From positions 1-32,659 of the forward strand of contig VBAE01000085.1 of assembly GCA_005882415.1 (NCBI GenBank): 32,659 bases of DNA, given 5' to 3'. Numbering within the stretch: the stretch's first letter is position 1; every line of letters starts with the position of its first letter. Position numbers and translations under genes: made by a program. This DNA is from Alphaproteobacteria bacterium (GTDB taxonomy: Bacteria; Pseudomonadota; Alphaproteobacteria; Sphingomonadales; Sphingomonadaceae). Shown in pieces: positions 7,657 to 15,647 of the stretch. A model generated the notes under the pieces. The model was not told the origin of the DNA, did no database searches, and saw only the letters and a program-made list of their open reading frames with translations.

Positions 7657-8894
7657 GCCGCTTCCCCCGTATCGTCTAGCCCGTAGGCGGTGTGGAGCAC
7701 GCGGACGGCGAGCTCGGTATATTCCTCGGCGATCAGCACCGAGACCTTGATCTCCGACGTAGTGATGGCGAGGATGTTGATGCCGCGCGCGGCCAGCGTC
7801 TGAAACATCTGCGCGGCGATGCCCGCATTGGAACGCATGCCGATCCCGACCGCGCTGATCTTGACCACATTGAGGTCGGTCAGCATCTCCTGAAACCCGA
7901 TCTCCTCCTTCGCTTTCTCCAGAGCGGCGACGCTGTGGGCGAGGGAGGCGGTGGGTACGGTGAAGGTGAGGTCGCTCGGCTTCCCCGCGCGCGGCACCGA
8001 CTGGACGATCATGTCGACGTTGATGTTCGCTTCGGCGAGCGGCGCGAAGATCGCGGCGACGGTGCCGGCGCGGTCGGGAAGGCCGGTCAGAGTGATCCGC
8101 GCCTCGTTCTTATCGTGGGCGATGCCGGTGACGAGCTGGCGTTCCATGTTCATTTCCTCGATTGCGTCGTCGCCGACGATCAGGGTCCCGGGCCGGTCCT
8201 CGAAGGAGGAGAGGACCTGGACCGGCATGTTGTAGCGCATGGCGAGGCCGACCGAGCGGGTCTGGAGCACCTTGGCGCCGACCGAGGCGAGCTCCAGCAT
8301 CTCCTCATAGGTGACCGCGCGGAGCTTGCGCGCCTTGGGGACGATGCGGGGATCGGTGGTGAAGACGCCCTCGACGTCGGTGTAGATGTCGCAGCGGTCC
8401 GCCTTCATCGCCGCCGCAAGCGCAACCGCAGACGTATCGGAGCCGCCGCGGCCCAGCGTGGCGAGGTCGCCGTCTGCGGTGACCCCCTGGAAGCCGGGGA
8501 TCACCGCGATCCCGCCCTGCTCGAACACGCCTTCCAGCACGTCCGCCTCGATATGGTCGATCAGCGCCGCGGCGTGGCCGGTGGCGCGGATCGGGAGCTG
8601 CCAGCCCATATAGGAGCGCGCGTTGAGGCCCATGCCCTGGAGGGTGATTGCGAGGAGGCCGCTGGTCACCTGCTCTCCGGAGGCGACGACCACGTCATAT
8701 TCGCGCGGATCGTAGAGCGACGCGGCTTCGCGGCAGAGCTGGACCAGCCGGTCGGTCTCGCCCGCCATCGCCGAGACGACGACGGCGACCTGGTTCCCCG
8801 CTTCCGCCTCGCGCTTCACCAGGTTCGAGACATGGCGGATGCGCTCGATGCCCGCCATCGAAGTGCCGCCGAATTTCATCACGATGCGCGCCAT
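7653..8894 (-). CDS. lysC: Aspartate kinase
   Basis: A 413-residue aspartokinase that phosphorylates aspartate, the first step to lysine, methionine and threonine. The N-terminus MARIVMKFGGTSMAG holds the K-F-G-G-T-S substrate loop. Other kinase motifs are VVSAMAGETDRL, GRGGSDTSAVALAAAM and DIYTDVEGVFTTDPR. Two ACT domains follow (about 265-410; ITLTGLPDRAGTVAAIFAPL and VKISAVGIGMRSNAGIAAQM), the site of lysine/threonine feedback. The start at 8894 fits the family; a longer frame upstream to 8930 adds an unlikely Pro/Arg tail. Eleven bases separate it from lysA upstream and it overlaps the next gene, so the three are likely one transcript. Confidence 0.97.
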   Translation of the reverse strand: MARIVMKFGGTSMAGIERIRHVSNLVKREAEAGNQVAVVVSAMAGETDRLVQLCREAASLYDPREYDVVVASGEQVTSGLLAITLQGMGLNARSYMGWQLPIRATGHAAALIDHIEADVLEGVFEQGGIAVIPGFQGVTADGDLATLGRGGSDTSAVALAAAMKADRCDIYTDVEGVFTTDPRIVPKARKLRAVTYEEMLELASVGAKVLQTRSVGLAMRYNMPVQVLSSFEDRPGTLIVGDDAIEEMNMERQLVTGIAHDKNEARITLTGLPDRAGTVAAIFAPLAEANINVDMIVQSVPRAGKPSDLTFTVPTASLAHSVAALEKAKEEIGFQEMLTDLNVVKISAVGIGMRSNAGIAAQMFQTLAARGINILAITTSEIKVSVLIAEEYTELAVRVLHTAYGLDDTGEAA

Positions 8895-8905
8895 CGCCGG
8901 GGGTC

Positions 8906-10198
8906 TTAGCGGCTGGGGCCGGTGTTGCAAGGCGGGCGGGGGAGCCAGTCGGGGATGGAATCCCCCGCGATCAGCCGTTCGATGTCCACCCGCTCGCGCA
9001 CCACCGCCCAGCGCGGGCCGTCGACCAGCACCTCGGGGGTGAGCGGACGGCTGTTATAGGTGCTCGACATCGCCGCCGCATAAGCGCCGGCGGTGCGGAA
9101 GACGACGAGGTCGCCCGGTTGGGTCCGGTCCATGTCGCGTGCGGTGGCGAAAGTGTCGCCGGTCTCGCAGACCGGGCCGACGACGTTCACCGTCTCCCGG
9201 CCCCCGCGCGGGCTGACCGCGTCGATCGCGTGCCAGGCATCGTAGAGAGCGGGGCGCATCAAGTCGTTCATAGCCGCATCGACGACCAGGAAGGGGTGGC
9301 GGGCGCCCGGCTTGACCCGGATAACCCGGGTGAGGAGCACTCCGGCATTGCCGACGATGAGGCGGCCGGGCTCGAGGAGCAGCCGCGCGTCCCAGCCGCC
9401 CGCGACGCGCCGGATCATCGCGCCATAGGCTTCGGGAGAGGGCGGCGGGGGAGCCGAGGGATCGTAGGGGATGCCGAGCCCGCCGCCGAGGTCGGCTGCG
9501 CGGATCGTATGGCCAGCGGCGCGAAGCTCGGCGATGAGGGCGCCGACCTTAAAGAACGCCTGTTCGAGCGGGGCGAGATCGGTGAGCTGACTGCCGATAT
9601 GGACCGCGACGCCCTGCACTTCGAGGCCGGGGAGGGCGGCTGCGCGGGCGTAGGCGGCGGGGGCGTCGGCGATCGGTACCCCGAACTTGTTGTCCGCCGC
9701 GCCGGTGGAGATTTTGGCGTGGGTGCCGGCGAGCACGTCCGGATTGATCCGGAAGGCGACCGGGGCGGTCCGGCCGAGGCGGGTCGCGACCTCGGACAGC
9801 ATCTCGGCTTCGGCGAGCGATTCGAGGTTGAACTGGAAGAGCCCGCCTTCGAGCGCCAGCGTCATCTCCTCCGCCGTCTTGCCGACGCCCGAGAAGACGA
9901 TCTTCTCCGCCGCCACCCCCGCCGCCCGCGCGCGGCGATATTCGCCGCCCGAGACCACGTCTGCGCCGAGGCCCGCCCCGGCGAGGGTGGCGATCACCGC
10001 CGCATTGGGGTTGGCCTTCACCGCATAAGCGATCAGCGGGTCCGGGAGCGGCTCCAGCGCTGCCCGGAGCACATCGGCGTGGCGGAGCATGGTTGCGCTC
10101 GAATAGACGTAGACCGGAGTCCCCACCGCGTCGGCGATGGCGGCGAGCGGCACCTCTTCGCAATGGAGGCTGCCCTGGCGCAGCTCGAAATGGTCCAT
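8906..10198 (-). CDS. lysA: Diaminopimelate decarboxylase
   Basis: A 430-residue PLP enzyme that decarboxylates meso-diaminopimelate to L-lysine, the last step of the pathway. The PLP lysine is K61 in YAVKANPN; further fold-III decarboxylase motifs are HIGSQLTD, ADLGGGLGIPY, LLEPGRLIVG, the catalytic CETGDTF and GAYAAAMSSTYNSRP. The start at 10198 (MDHFELRQGSLHCEEVPL) matches the family; the frame remains open upstream over ubiG but that is antisense. In many relatives lysA follows argH; here it stands head to head with ubiG across 60 bases and leads the lysA-lysC-NMO run. Confidence 0.97.
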   Translation of the reverse strand: MDHFELRQGSLHCEEVPLAAIADAVGTPVYVYSSATMLRHADVLRAALEPLPDPLIAYAVKANPNAAVIATLAGAGLGADVVSGGEYRRARAAGVAAEKIVFSGVGKTAEEMTLALEGGLFQFNLESLAEAEMLSEVATRLGRTAPVAFRINPDVLAGTHAKISTGAADNKFGVPIADAPAAYARAAALPGLEVQGVAVHIGSQLTDLAPLEQAFFKVGALIAELRAAGHTIRAADLGGGLGIPYDPSAPPPPSPEAYGAMIRRVAGGWDARLLLEPGRLIVGNAGVLLTRVIRVKPGARHPFLVVDAAMNDLMRPALYDAWHAIDAVSPRGGRETVNVVGPVCETGDTFATARDMDRTQPGDLVVFRTAGAYAAAMSSTYNSRPLTPEVLVDGPRWAVVRERVDIERLIAGDSIPDWLPRPPCNTGPSR

Positions 10199-10258
10199 GG
10201 TCGGCGCTTTTGCGTTGGGGGGTTGGGGGCGGAGCGGCGTCCTGATAGGTGCGAAAGC

Positions 10259-10987
10259 ATGACCACGGCAACAGGCACGATCGACCCCAAAGAGGCCGAG
10301 CATTTCGGCCGGATGGCGTCCGAATGGTGGGACCCCAAGGGGTCCTCTTCGATGCTCCACCAGCTCAATCCGGTGCGTCTCGCCTATATTCGGGACCGGA
10401 TCGACCAGCATTGGGGCCTGGACGAGTGCGACCTGAAGCCGCTGAAGGGCCGCCGGGCCGCCGATGTCGGCTGCGGCGCCGGGCTTCTCGCGGAACCGCT
10501 GGCGCGGCTCGGTGCTGAGGTGACGGGCGTGGACGCGGCGCCGGAGAATATCGCGGCGGCGCGGGTGCATGCGGAGGGTCAGGGGCTTTCGATCGACTAT
10601 TGCGTCGGAAGCGTCGAGGCGCTGACGGAGGGCGGCTACGACCTCGTCACTTCATTGGAGGTGGTCGAGCATGTCTCCGACACCCACGCCTTCGTCCACG
10701 GCCTCGCCCGGGCGCTGAAGGACGACGGCCTGCTCATCCTCTCCACCCCCAACCGCACGTCGATGTCGCGGCTGATGCTGATCCTGATCGGCGAAGGCAC
10801 CGGCCGGATTCCCCGCGGCACCCACGATTGGGAGAAGTTCCTCTGCCCGGACGAACTGTGCGCGCTTTTGAAGGACGCGGGCCTGGAGGTGGTCGACTGC
10901 ACCGGCCTCGCCTGGGGCCCGGGCCGGGGCTTCCACATCTCCGATAATAAGAGCCTGGATTATTTCGTGACCGCGAAGAGGGCCTAA
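10259..10987 (+). CDS. ubiG: Ubiquinone biosynthesis O-methyltransferase
   Basis: A 242-residue SAM-dependent methyltransferase that performs both O-methylations in ubiquinone synthesis. The N-terminus has the UbiG hallmark EAEHFGRMASEWWDPKG, then SMLHQLNPVRLAYI. SAM motif I is AADVGCGAGLLAEPLARLGA, followed by VTGVDAAPENI. The VTSLEVVEHV and STPNRT motifs and the C-terminal RGTHDWEKFLCPDEL also fit. It is divergent from lysA and its TAA stop lies inside the palindrome shared with the convergent GST gene. Confidence 0.97.
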   Translation: MTTATGTIDPKEAEHFGRMASEWWDPKGSSSMLHQLNPVRLAYIRDRIDQHWGLDECDLKPLKGRRAADVGCGAGLLAEPLARLGAEVTGVDAAPENIAAARVHAEGQGLSIDYCVGSVEALTEGGYDLVTSLEVVEHVSDTHAFVHGLARALKDDGLLILSTPNRTSMSRLMLILIGEGTGRIPRGTHDWEKFLCPDELCALLKDAGLEVVDCTGLAWGPGRGFHISDNKSLDYFVTAKRA

Positions 10988-11018
10988 CTCCTCCCCGTCT
11001 TCGACGGGGAGGAGTTAG
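10984..11018. terminator. Perfect 16-bp palindrome serving as bidirectional terminator
   Basis: Arms ctaactcctccccgtc and gacggggaggagttag pair at all 16 positions around a ttc loop. The ubiG stop (TAA, 10985-10987) and the stop of the convergent GST gene (TAA on minus, 11017-11015) occupy mirror-image positions inside the two arms. It shares its core (TAA-TCCTCCCCG) with the composite repeat at 25835-26003. Confidence 0.8.
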
Positions 11019-11686
11019 AAGTCGACCTTGTCGTAATGGGCGGGCGGAGCGATCACCTCCATCCGCTCCGTCAGCAGGGGGCGGAAGCTTGGACGTGACT
11101 TCATGACCGCGTACCAATCCGCCGTCTGCTTGTGACCGCGCCAGTCGATCCCGCCGAGATAGTCCGCGACCGACAAATGCGACGCTGCGGCGAGGTCGGC
11201 GAGGCTCAGCACCGGCCCCCCCAGCCAGCGGCGGTGGTCGAGGAGATAGTCGATATAGTCGAGATGCGCGTTGGCGGTCTTCATCGCCTCGCGCAGGATC
11301 CGCGTGTCGGGCGGATCGCGGGTGACGAGGCGCTTGGTCATGCGTTCGTCCATGATCGGCTTCACCACCTCGCCGAACAATTTCTGGTCGAAGAAGGAGA
11401 CGAGGCGCCGGACTTCGGAGCGGTTGACCGCGGTGCCCGGGATCATCGGCGATCGGTCGATCGTCTCTTCGAAATATTCGCAGATGGCGAGCGAATCGAT
11501 GAGGACGATGCCGCGCGATTCCTCGACCAGCACCGGAGTCTGGCCGGCCGGATTGAGGTCGGCGAACTCGTCCCGCTCGAGCCACGGGGACTCGCGGACC
11601 AGCTCATGCTGGACGCCCTTCTCCGCCAGCATCAGCCGGACCTTGCGGGAAAAGGGGCAGAGCGGAAATTGGTAGAGCTGCCACAT
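11015..11686 (-). CDS. Glutathione S-transferase family protein
   Basis: A 223-residue two-domain GST. The thioredoxin-like half (1-80) has MWQLYQFPLCPFSRKVRLML, with a CPFS active-site motif as in omega/zeta-like GSTs, then NPAGQTPVLVEESRG and the IDSLAICEYFEE glutathione-binding Ser. The helical half (90-215) ends in SLADLAAASHLSVADYLGGI and PSFRPLLTERM. Cys-type GSTs often act as thiol transferases or lyases rather than conjugating enzymes; the substrate is not evident. It stands alone on the minus strand, convergent with ubiG. Confidence 0.88.
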   Translation of the reverse strand: MWQLYQFPLCPFSRKVRLMLAEKGVQHELVRESPWLERDEFADLNPAGQTPVLVEESRGIVLIDSLAICEYFEETIDRSPMIPGTAVNRSEVRRLVSFFDQKLFGEVVKPIMDERMTKRLVTRDPPDTRILREAMKTANAHLDYIDYLLDHRRWLGGPVLSLADLAAASHLSVADYLGGIDWRGHKQTADWYAVMKSRPSFRPLLTERMEVIAPPAHYDKVDF

Positions 11687-11730
11687 GGCCGCCCCTTTAG
11701 CGGCGGTGGACTCGGAAGACTATGCCTTGA

Positions 11731-12213
11731 TTAGCGCGGCTCGCGCGGGTCGCGCGGGTCCATCGGCTCGTCGATCGCGTCCTCGAACTGTCGCGTCGCC
11801 TGCTCGAGGGTACGGCGAAGCTGGGGCGCCAGGATCGCGATCCGCCGGGTGGCGACGGCGAGGCCGGCGCTGGTGTGGCGGATCTCGTCGTGGAGCCGCT
11901 CGCGGGCATAGGGATCGTCGCGCGACGCCAGATCGCCCAGCGTCTCCTCGCGCTCGCGGCGGCTCATCCGCCGGCCGGGTTCGATCGCTTCGCGCAGCGG
12001 GCCAACCTGAACGTCGAGCAGTGCGTCGGTAGCGCGGGCGAGGGTGTCGCCGATCGCCTCGACCTCGCCCGGCGAGGGAATGTCGCGCACCAAGGCCTCG
12101 TCGCGCCCCTCGTCCCGGGGGTCCTGATAAGGGTGGGCGTCGTAGGGCTGGGCCGCTGCGGGGGCGGCGATTGCGGCGGCGGCGACAACGGCGCCGAGGA
12201 TAAGCTTGCGCAA
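11731..12213 (-). CDS. Secreted hypothetical protein (TTG start)
   Basis: Not a family I can name. From a TTG at 12213, seven bases behind a strong AAGGAGA ribosome site, the 160-residue product starts with a clean signal peptide (MRKLILGAVVAAAAIAAPAA, then AQ). Upstream ATGs at 12237 and 12243 would place the ribosome site inside the gene and spoil the signal. The mature part is rich in Asp, Arg and Glu (DPRDEGRDEALVRD, RRMSRREREETLGDL), with predicted helices (VATRRIAILAPQLRRTLEQA), and ends in a DPRDPREPR tail. Probably a periplasmic, mostly helical protein. Confidence 0.75.
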   Translation of the reverse strand: MRKLILGAVVAAAAIAAPAAAQPYDAHPYQDPRDEGRDEALVRDIPSPGEVEAIGDTLARATDALLDVQVGPLREAIEPGRRMSRREREETLGDLASRDDPYARERLHDEIRHTSAGLAVATRRIAILAPQLRRTLEQATRQFEDAIDEPMDPRDPREPR

Positions 12214-12315
12214 GACGAAATCTCCTTCGTGCGGCATGCGCACGGGGCATCAACGCCCGTCACGTGCGACTCGTTGCCGCTTATGCCCCGGCGCGCCTGA
12301 CCGCCCGCTGAACGC

Positions 12316-12987
12316 TCAGCCGCGCTTCCCCTTGGGCGGCTTGGGCAGCGGCAGGTGGGCGGTGGCAGTCTGCACCTTCTTCATGATCGAAGGCATCGAC
12401 TTCATCAGCTCCGGCGCCATACCCGCCATCGTGCGCGCCATCTCCGGATCGGTCATTATCAGCATCGCCTCGGAAGCATAGGCCCGGCCGGTCGGGCTGT
12501 CGAAGAAGCGGTTGAGGTCGCCAAGCTGCTCGACGGTGAAACGGCGCGCATAGACCCGGGCGAGCGTTTCGCGCACATCGGGCTCCATGCGGTTCATGAT
12601 CGGGATCATCTCGTCCATCATCACCTTGTAGGTGATCCTGGTCCGCTCCTGGAAATGCGGGTCGTATTTGGCCATCGCCTCGCGCATTGTCGCGTGGAGA
12701 AGCTCCGGATCCGCCTTGCCGAGGTCGGTGCCCGCCGGAAGCATGTCTTCCATCTTCAAGTCCATCATCGAAGCGAATGTGGCGTCCATCACCTGGTCGA
12801 ACGTTCCCCGCATCATCCGCTCGTAGGTGCCGAGCGGCCAGACCCTGTCGACCGTGATCTTGGCGGCGGCGAGGCGCTGCGGGTCCACCGAGGTCTCGAC
12901 GGAGACCGTGGGCGCCGGCGCGGGCGCCTGGGCAAAGGCCGGAGCGGCTCCGGCGAGCAGCATCGCTGCCAGGATAGGCATCTTCAT
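12316..12987 (-). CDS. Secreted DUF2059-containing protein
   Basis: A 223-residue protein with a signal peptide (MKMPILAAMLLAGAAPAFAQ) and a Pro/Ala/Val-rich start. A helical region full of methionines follows (FDQVMDATFASMMDLKMEDM), then the DUF2059 core near residues 150-200 (YARRFTVEQLGDLNRFFDSP and TGRAYASEAMLIM). The tail is Lys/Pro-rich (LPKPPKGKRG). DUF2059 proteins are periplasmic and of unknown role. The ATG at 12987 lies ten bases behind AGGGGGA. Confidence 0.85.
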   Translation of the reverse strand: MKMPILAAMLLAGAAPAFAQAPAPAPTVSVETSVDPQRLAAAKITVDRVWPLGTYERMMRGTFDQVMDATFASMMDLKMEDMLPAGTDLGKADPELLHATMREAMAKYDPHFQERTRITYKVMMDEMIPIMNRMEPDVRETLARVYARRFTVEQLGDLNRFFDSPTGRAYASEAMLIMTDPEMARTMAGMAPELMKSMPSIMKKVQTATAHLPLPKPPKGKRG

Positions 12988-13057
12988 GTCTTTGTATTCC
13001 CCCTAGAATCTGTCGCGAGGATGCCCGGTCAAGGCGCGCCCTGCAAGCGTTAAAGCG

Positions 13058-13861
13058 TCAGCGCGCGAGCAGCCAGGCCAAGGCTGCGCCACCGGCGACG
13101 ATCCGGTACCAGGCGAAGGGCGCGAAGCCGTGCCGCGAGACGATCGAGACGAACGCCTTGATCACGACCAGCGCCACCACGAAGGCGACGACAAAGCCGA
13201 TCGCGATGCCCTGGAAGCCGATGGGCCCGAGATCGTGGCGGTTGCTCCACAGCTCGAGCGTGCTGGCGCCGAGCATGGTGGGAAGCGCGAGGAAGAAGCT
13301 GAACTCGGCCGCGGTCTTGCGCTCGACCCCGAGCGAGAGCGCTCCGAGGATGGTCGCGCCCGAGCGGCTGACCCCCGGCACCATCGACAGGCACTGGACG
13401 AAGCCGATGCCGAGCGCGGTCTTCCAGCGCATGCCGGACACGGAGTCGACGGTCGGGGTGCGGATCAATCGCTCGATGACGAGGATCGCGACGCCGCCCA
13501 CGATCAGCGCCACCGCCACCGTCACCGGGCTTCCGAGCAGCACCTCGATGGCGTCGTGGAGGATGAGGCCGACCACCGCGGCGGGAAGGAAGGCGATGAG
13601 GAGGTTGCGAACGAACCGCCACGCCTCCGCGTCGCGCCGGAGGAGGCCGGTGATGACGTCCCAGAAGGTCCGCCAGTAGAGCACCACCACCGCCAGCATC
13701 GCGCCCAATTGGATGACGACGTTGAACACCAGCCACTGCTGCGGGTCGAAGCCGAGCAGGGCGTTGGCGAGGATGAGGTGGCCGGTCGAAGACACCGGGA
13801 TGAACTCGGTGACGCCCTCGACGATGCCGAGCAGGATGATGGTGAGGAGGGAGGCTTCCAT
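13058..13861 (-). CDS. uppP: Undecaprenyl-diphosphatase (BacA family)
   Basis: A 267-residue polytopic membrane enzyme that removes a phosphate from undecaprenyl diphosphate to recycle the lipid carrier for peptidoglycan and polysaccharide synthesis; family members confer bacitracin tolerance. Both family signatures are present: EGVTEFIPVSSTGHLIL (residues 15-31) and PGVSRSGATILGALSLG. About eight hydrophobic segments are seen. The ATG at 13861 follows GGAAAG. It lies 46 bases downstream of the NDUFA9-like gene on the same strand, an arrangement common in sphingomonads. Confidence 0.96.
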   Translation of the reverse strand: MEASLLTIILLGIVEGVTEFIPVSSTGHLILANALLGFDPQQWLVFNVVIQLGAMLAVVVLYWRTFWDVITGLLRRDAEAWRFVRNLLIAFLPAAVVGLILHDAIEVLLGSPVTVAVALIVGGVAILVIERLIRTPTVDSVSGMRWKTALGIGFVQCLSMVPGVSRSGATILGALSLGVERKTAAEFSFFLALPTMLGASTLELWSNRHDLGPIGFQGIAIGFVVAFVVALVVIKAFVSIVSRHGFAPFAWYRIVAGGAALAWLLAR

Positions 13862-13907
13862 GTCTTTCCGTCAGGCTGCGCTTCCCCACGGGGAAGGGGC
13901 AAAGGGC

Positions 13908-14843
13908 TCAGTAAGGCGACTTGGCGGCGAAGCGGCCGCGGCGGCGGTAGGAGGTGAGCCAGCCTTCGGAAACGGCGATCAGCGGCGTCTGGCGGACCCC
14001 GAAGCTTTCCAGCCCCTTCGCGCCCGGCGCCACGACATTGTCCTTCTGGAGCATCATCCACTGGTCGTAGGTGAGCGGAGCGCCGGGCGCCCAGCCGGTC
14101 GCACGGGCGAGGAGGGCGCCGGCGAAGTCGGGCACGTCGACCAGAGCGCGCCCGTAGCCGGTCGTCTTGCAGATCCACTCCATCAGCTCGCGCATCGTCA
14201 TCACCTGCGGCCCGCCGAGCTCGTAGGTCTGGCCGGCATGCGCCTCGGGATCTGCCACCGCAGCCGCGATCGCGTGCGCCACGTCGGAGGCGTAGACCGG
14301 CTGCATCCGCATCTTCGGCCGGAACACCGGAAGCACCGGCGACAGCCGGGCGAGGCCGGCGAAGCGGTTGACGAAATTGTCCTCGCGCCCGAACAGCAGC
14401 GACGGCCGAAGGATGGTCGCGTCCGGGAACGCCGCCCGGACCGCGTCCTCGCCCTCGCCCTTCGTCCGCGCATATCTGCCGTCGCTGGCCGGATCTGCGC
14501 CGATCGCGGAGACGTGGACGAGCGCGCGTGCTCCCGCAGCAGCCGCCGCCTCGGCGACATTGCGGGCGCCATCGACGTGGATTCCGTGGAAGTCGCCGGA
14601 GAGGGTGCCGACGAGGTTCACCGCCACGTCGCTTCCCGCGGTTGCGGCGTGGACGCGGCCCGCGTCGCGGATGTCGCAGCTGACGAACTGGGCCTGGCCG
14701 AGGGTGGAGAGCGGCTTCAAAAACCAGGCGGCGCGGGCGTCCCGCTGGACGATGCGCACGCGCGCTCCCGTCCTGAACAGGGCCTGCGCGACATAGCGGC
14801 CGAGGAAGCCGCCGCCGCCGAAGACTGTGACCAGCCGGTCCAT
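13908..14843 (-). CDS. NDUFA9-like atypical short-chain dehydrogenase (NAD(P)-binding)
   Basis: A 311-residue Rossmann protein starting MDRLVTVFGGGGFLGRYVAQ, with the GGGGFLG dinucleotide motif, VNLVGTLSG, HVSAIGADPASDGRYARTKG (Tyr-x3-Lys remnant of the epimerase site) and ILRPSLLFGREDNFVNRFAG. This is the complex-I NDUFA9 subunit type of extended SDR, thought in bacteria to bind NADPH and help assemble or stabilise complex I or act on quinones. The ATG at 14843 follows AAGGAA; the longer frame to 14906 is not favoured. The short gap to uppP holds a 7-bp GC hairpin (13881-13896). Confidence 0.9.
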   Translation of the reverse strand: MDRLVTVFGGGGFLGRYVAQALFRTGARVRIVQRDARAAWFLKPLSTLGQAQFVSCDIRDAGRVHAATAGSDVAVNLVGTLSGDFHGIHVDGARNVAEAAAAAGARALVHVSAIGADPASDGRYARTKGEGEDAVRAAFPDATILRPSLLFGREDNFVNRFAGLARLSPVLPVFRPKMRMQPVYASDVAHAIAAAVADPEAHAGQTYELGGPQVMTMRELMEWICKTTGYGRALVDVPDFAGALLARATGWAPGAPLTYDQWMMLQKDNVVAPGAKGLESFGVRQTPLIAVSEGWLTSYRRRGRFAAKSPY

Positions 14844-14899
14844 CTTTCGGGTTCCTTGAGCATGAAGTTGCGGCGCCCCATTGCCCGCTCCCCACATCG

Positions 14900-14928
14900 T
14901 TGACAAGCGCCCGCGCGCCCCCTAGTTC
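14900..14928 (+). promoter_or_regulatory. Promoter of tRNA-Leu
   Basis: TTGACA (14900-14905), a 17-base spacer and TAGTTC (14923-14928), 16 bases ahead of the tRNA 5' end. The -35 is consensus, as is usual for alphaproteobacterial stable-RNA promoters. Confidence 0.6.
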
Positions 14929-14944
14929 GCGCGGCCTACCCCGT

Positions 14945-15031
14945 GCCCAGATGGCGGAATTGGTAGACGCACCAGCTTCAGGTGCTGGCGCTCGCAAGGG
15001 CGTGGAGGTTCGAGTCCTCTTCTGGGCACCA
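14945..15031 (+). tRNA. tRNA-Leu (CAG)
   Basis: The acceptor stem gcccaga/tctgggc, the D arm (gcggaattggtagacgc), the anticodon arm ccagc-ttcaggt-gctgg with anticodon CAG, a long class II variable arm (cgctcgcaagggcg) and the T arm with ggttcgagtcc all fold. CCA is encoded (15029-15031). An accessory locus begins 30 bases downstream, fitting the role of tRNA genes as insertion sites, though I found no second copy of the tRNA 3' end. Confidence 0.97.
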
Positions 15032-15036
15032 ATTTC

Positions 15037-15052
15037 CCGGCGGCTGCGCCGG
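15037..15052 (+). terminator. Hairpin after tRNA-Leu
   Basis: Arms ccggcg and cgccgg around gctg, six bases past the CCA end and preceded by attt. GC-rich with no T-run; a plausible end of the tRNA transcript. Confidence 0.35.
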
Positions 15053-15061
15053 CCACCACCG

Positions 15062-15543
15062 TCAGCCTTGCGCCTCCGGACGATCGGTCCGGACTTGCCG
15101 GAGGGCGAAACCGCGGGCGGCCGCTTTCGCGACGAAGTCCGCCGTCGCGTCGCCGGTGCCGTGGGGGCGGCCTTCCCAGACGGCGATTGCGAGCGCTGCT
15201 CCGTCGCCGAGGGATTCGGCCTCTTCGACGATCCGGCCGTTCGCATGCCTATAGACGTCCTCCGCATCGGGATCGCCGCCCAGGGTGACGAGATCGCCCC
15301 GCCCCTCGGCGAGGCGGATCGAGCGGTCGAACGGGCGCATTCGAGCGCGATCAGGTCGGCCCCCGCGGCCGCCGAGCAGACGAGGCACTTCACGCCTTCC
15401 GACACGAGCAGGTCGCGCAAGCCTTGCCGAACCTGCCCGACGGCGGCGGTCGGGAAGCGCGCCTCGCCGCCGCCGGCGGGGTCCGGGCGGCGTCCGGCCA
15501 GCGCTGCGATGCACCCGTCGGCGCGGACGGCAGGTCGGTTCAT
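15062..15543 (-). pseudogene. Frameshifted SLOG/LOG-like nucleotide-binding protein gene
   Basis: Two parts of one protein lie in different frames. Frame 1, from an ATG at 15543 behind GGAG, encodes about 70 residues: CIAALAGRRPDPAGG, then EGVKCLVCSAAAGADLIALECA, with the glycine-rich SAAAGAD loop of Rossmann-like SLOG proteins. Frame 2 (15340 to the TGA at 15062) encodes PFDRSIRLAEGRGDLVTLGGDP, then YRHANGRIVEEAESL, ALAIAVWEGRPHGTGDATA and a short tail. In relatives known to me the two are joined by some 45 residues carrying an IVLPF-x-RFR-x-TSV-x-DRPGDWG segment, absent here. I infer an internal deletion near 15330-15340 with loss of frame. Past the junction frame 1 stays open antisense through the tRNA, which is not meaningful. 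SLOG proteins sense or make nucleotide signals in some conflict systems; the role of this one is unknown. Confidence 0.65.
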
Positions 15544-15562
15544 CGAGGCGCTCCGGCACAAG

Positions 15563-15579
15563 AGCCCTGCTCCAGGGCT
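15563..15579. promoter_or_regulatory. Perfect inverted repeat between divergent accessory genes
   Basis: agccctg, loop ctc, cagggct: seven of seven pairs, lying in the 104-base gap between the SLOG-like pseudogene and the hydrolase operon. It could be an operator for either direction or a small hairpin in the hydrolase leader. Confidence 0.3.
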
Positions 15580-15647
15580 TCGAGCCTTGCATCTAGCGAT
15601 TGCAGCGGGCCCCGTACAACGGCATGCTTCGAGGGCAGGAGGGCGAC

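Noticed and set aside
8648-10987. A 779-codon plus-strand frame ending in ubiG
   Set aside because: Only the last 242 codons are UbiG; the rest is antisense to lysA and lysC and has no family features.
13522-15561. A 679-codon minus-strand frame
   Set aside because: Its first 70 codons are the start of the SLOG-like gene; beyond that it runs antisense through tRNA-Leu and out of frame through the NDUFA9-like and uppP genes.
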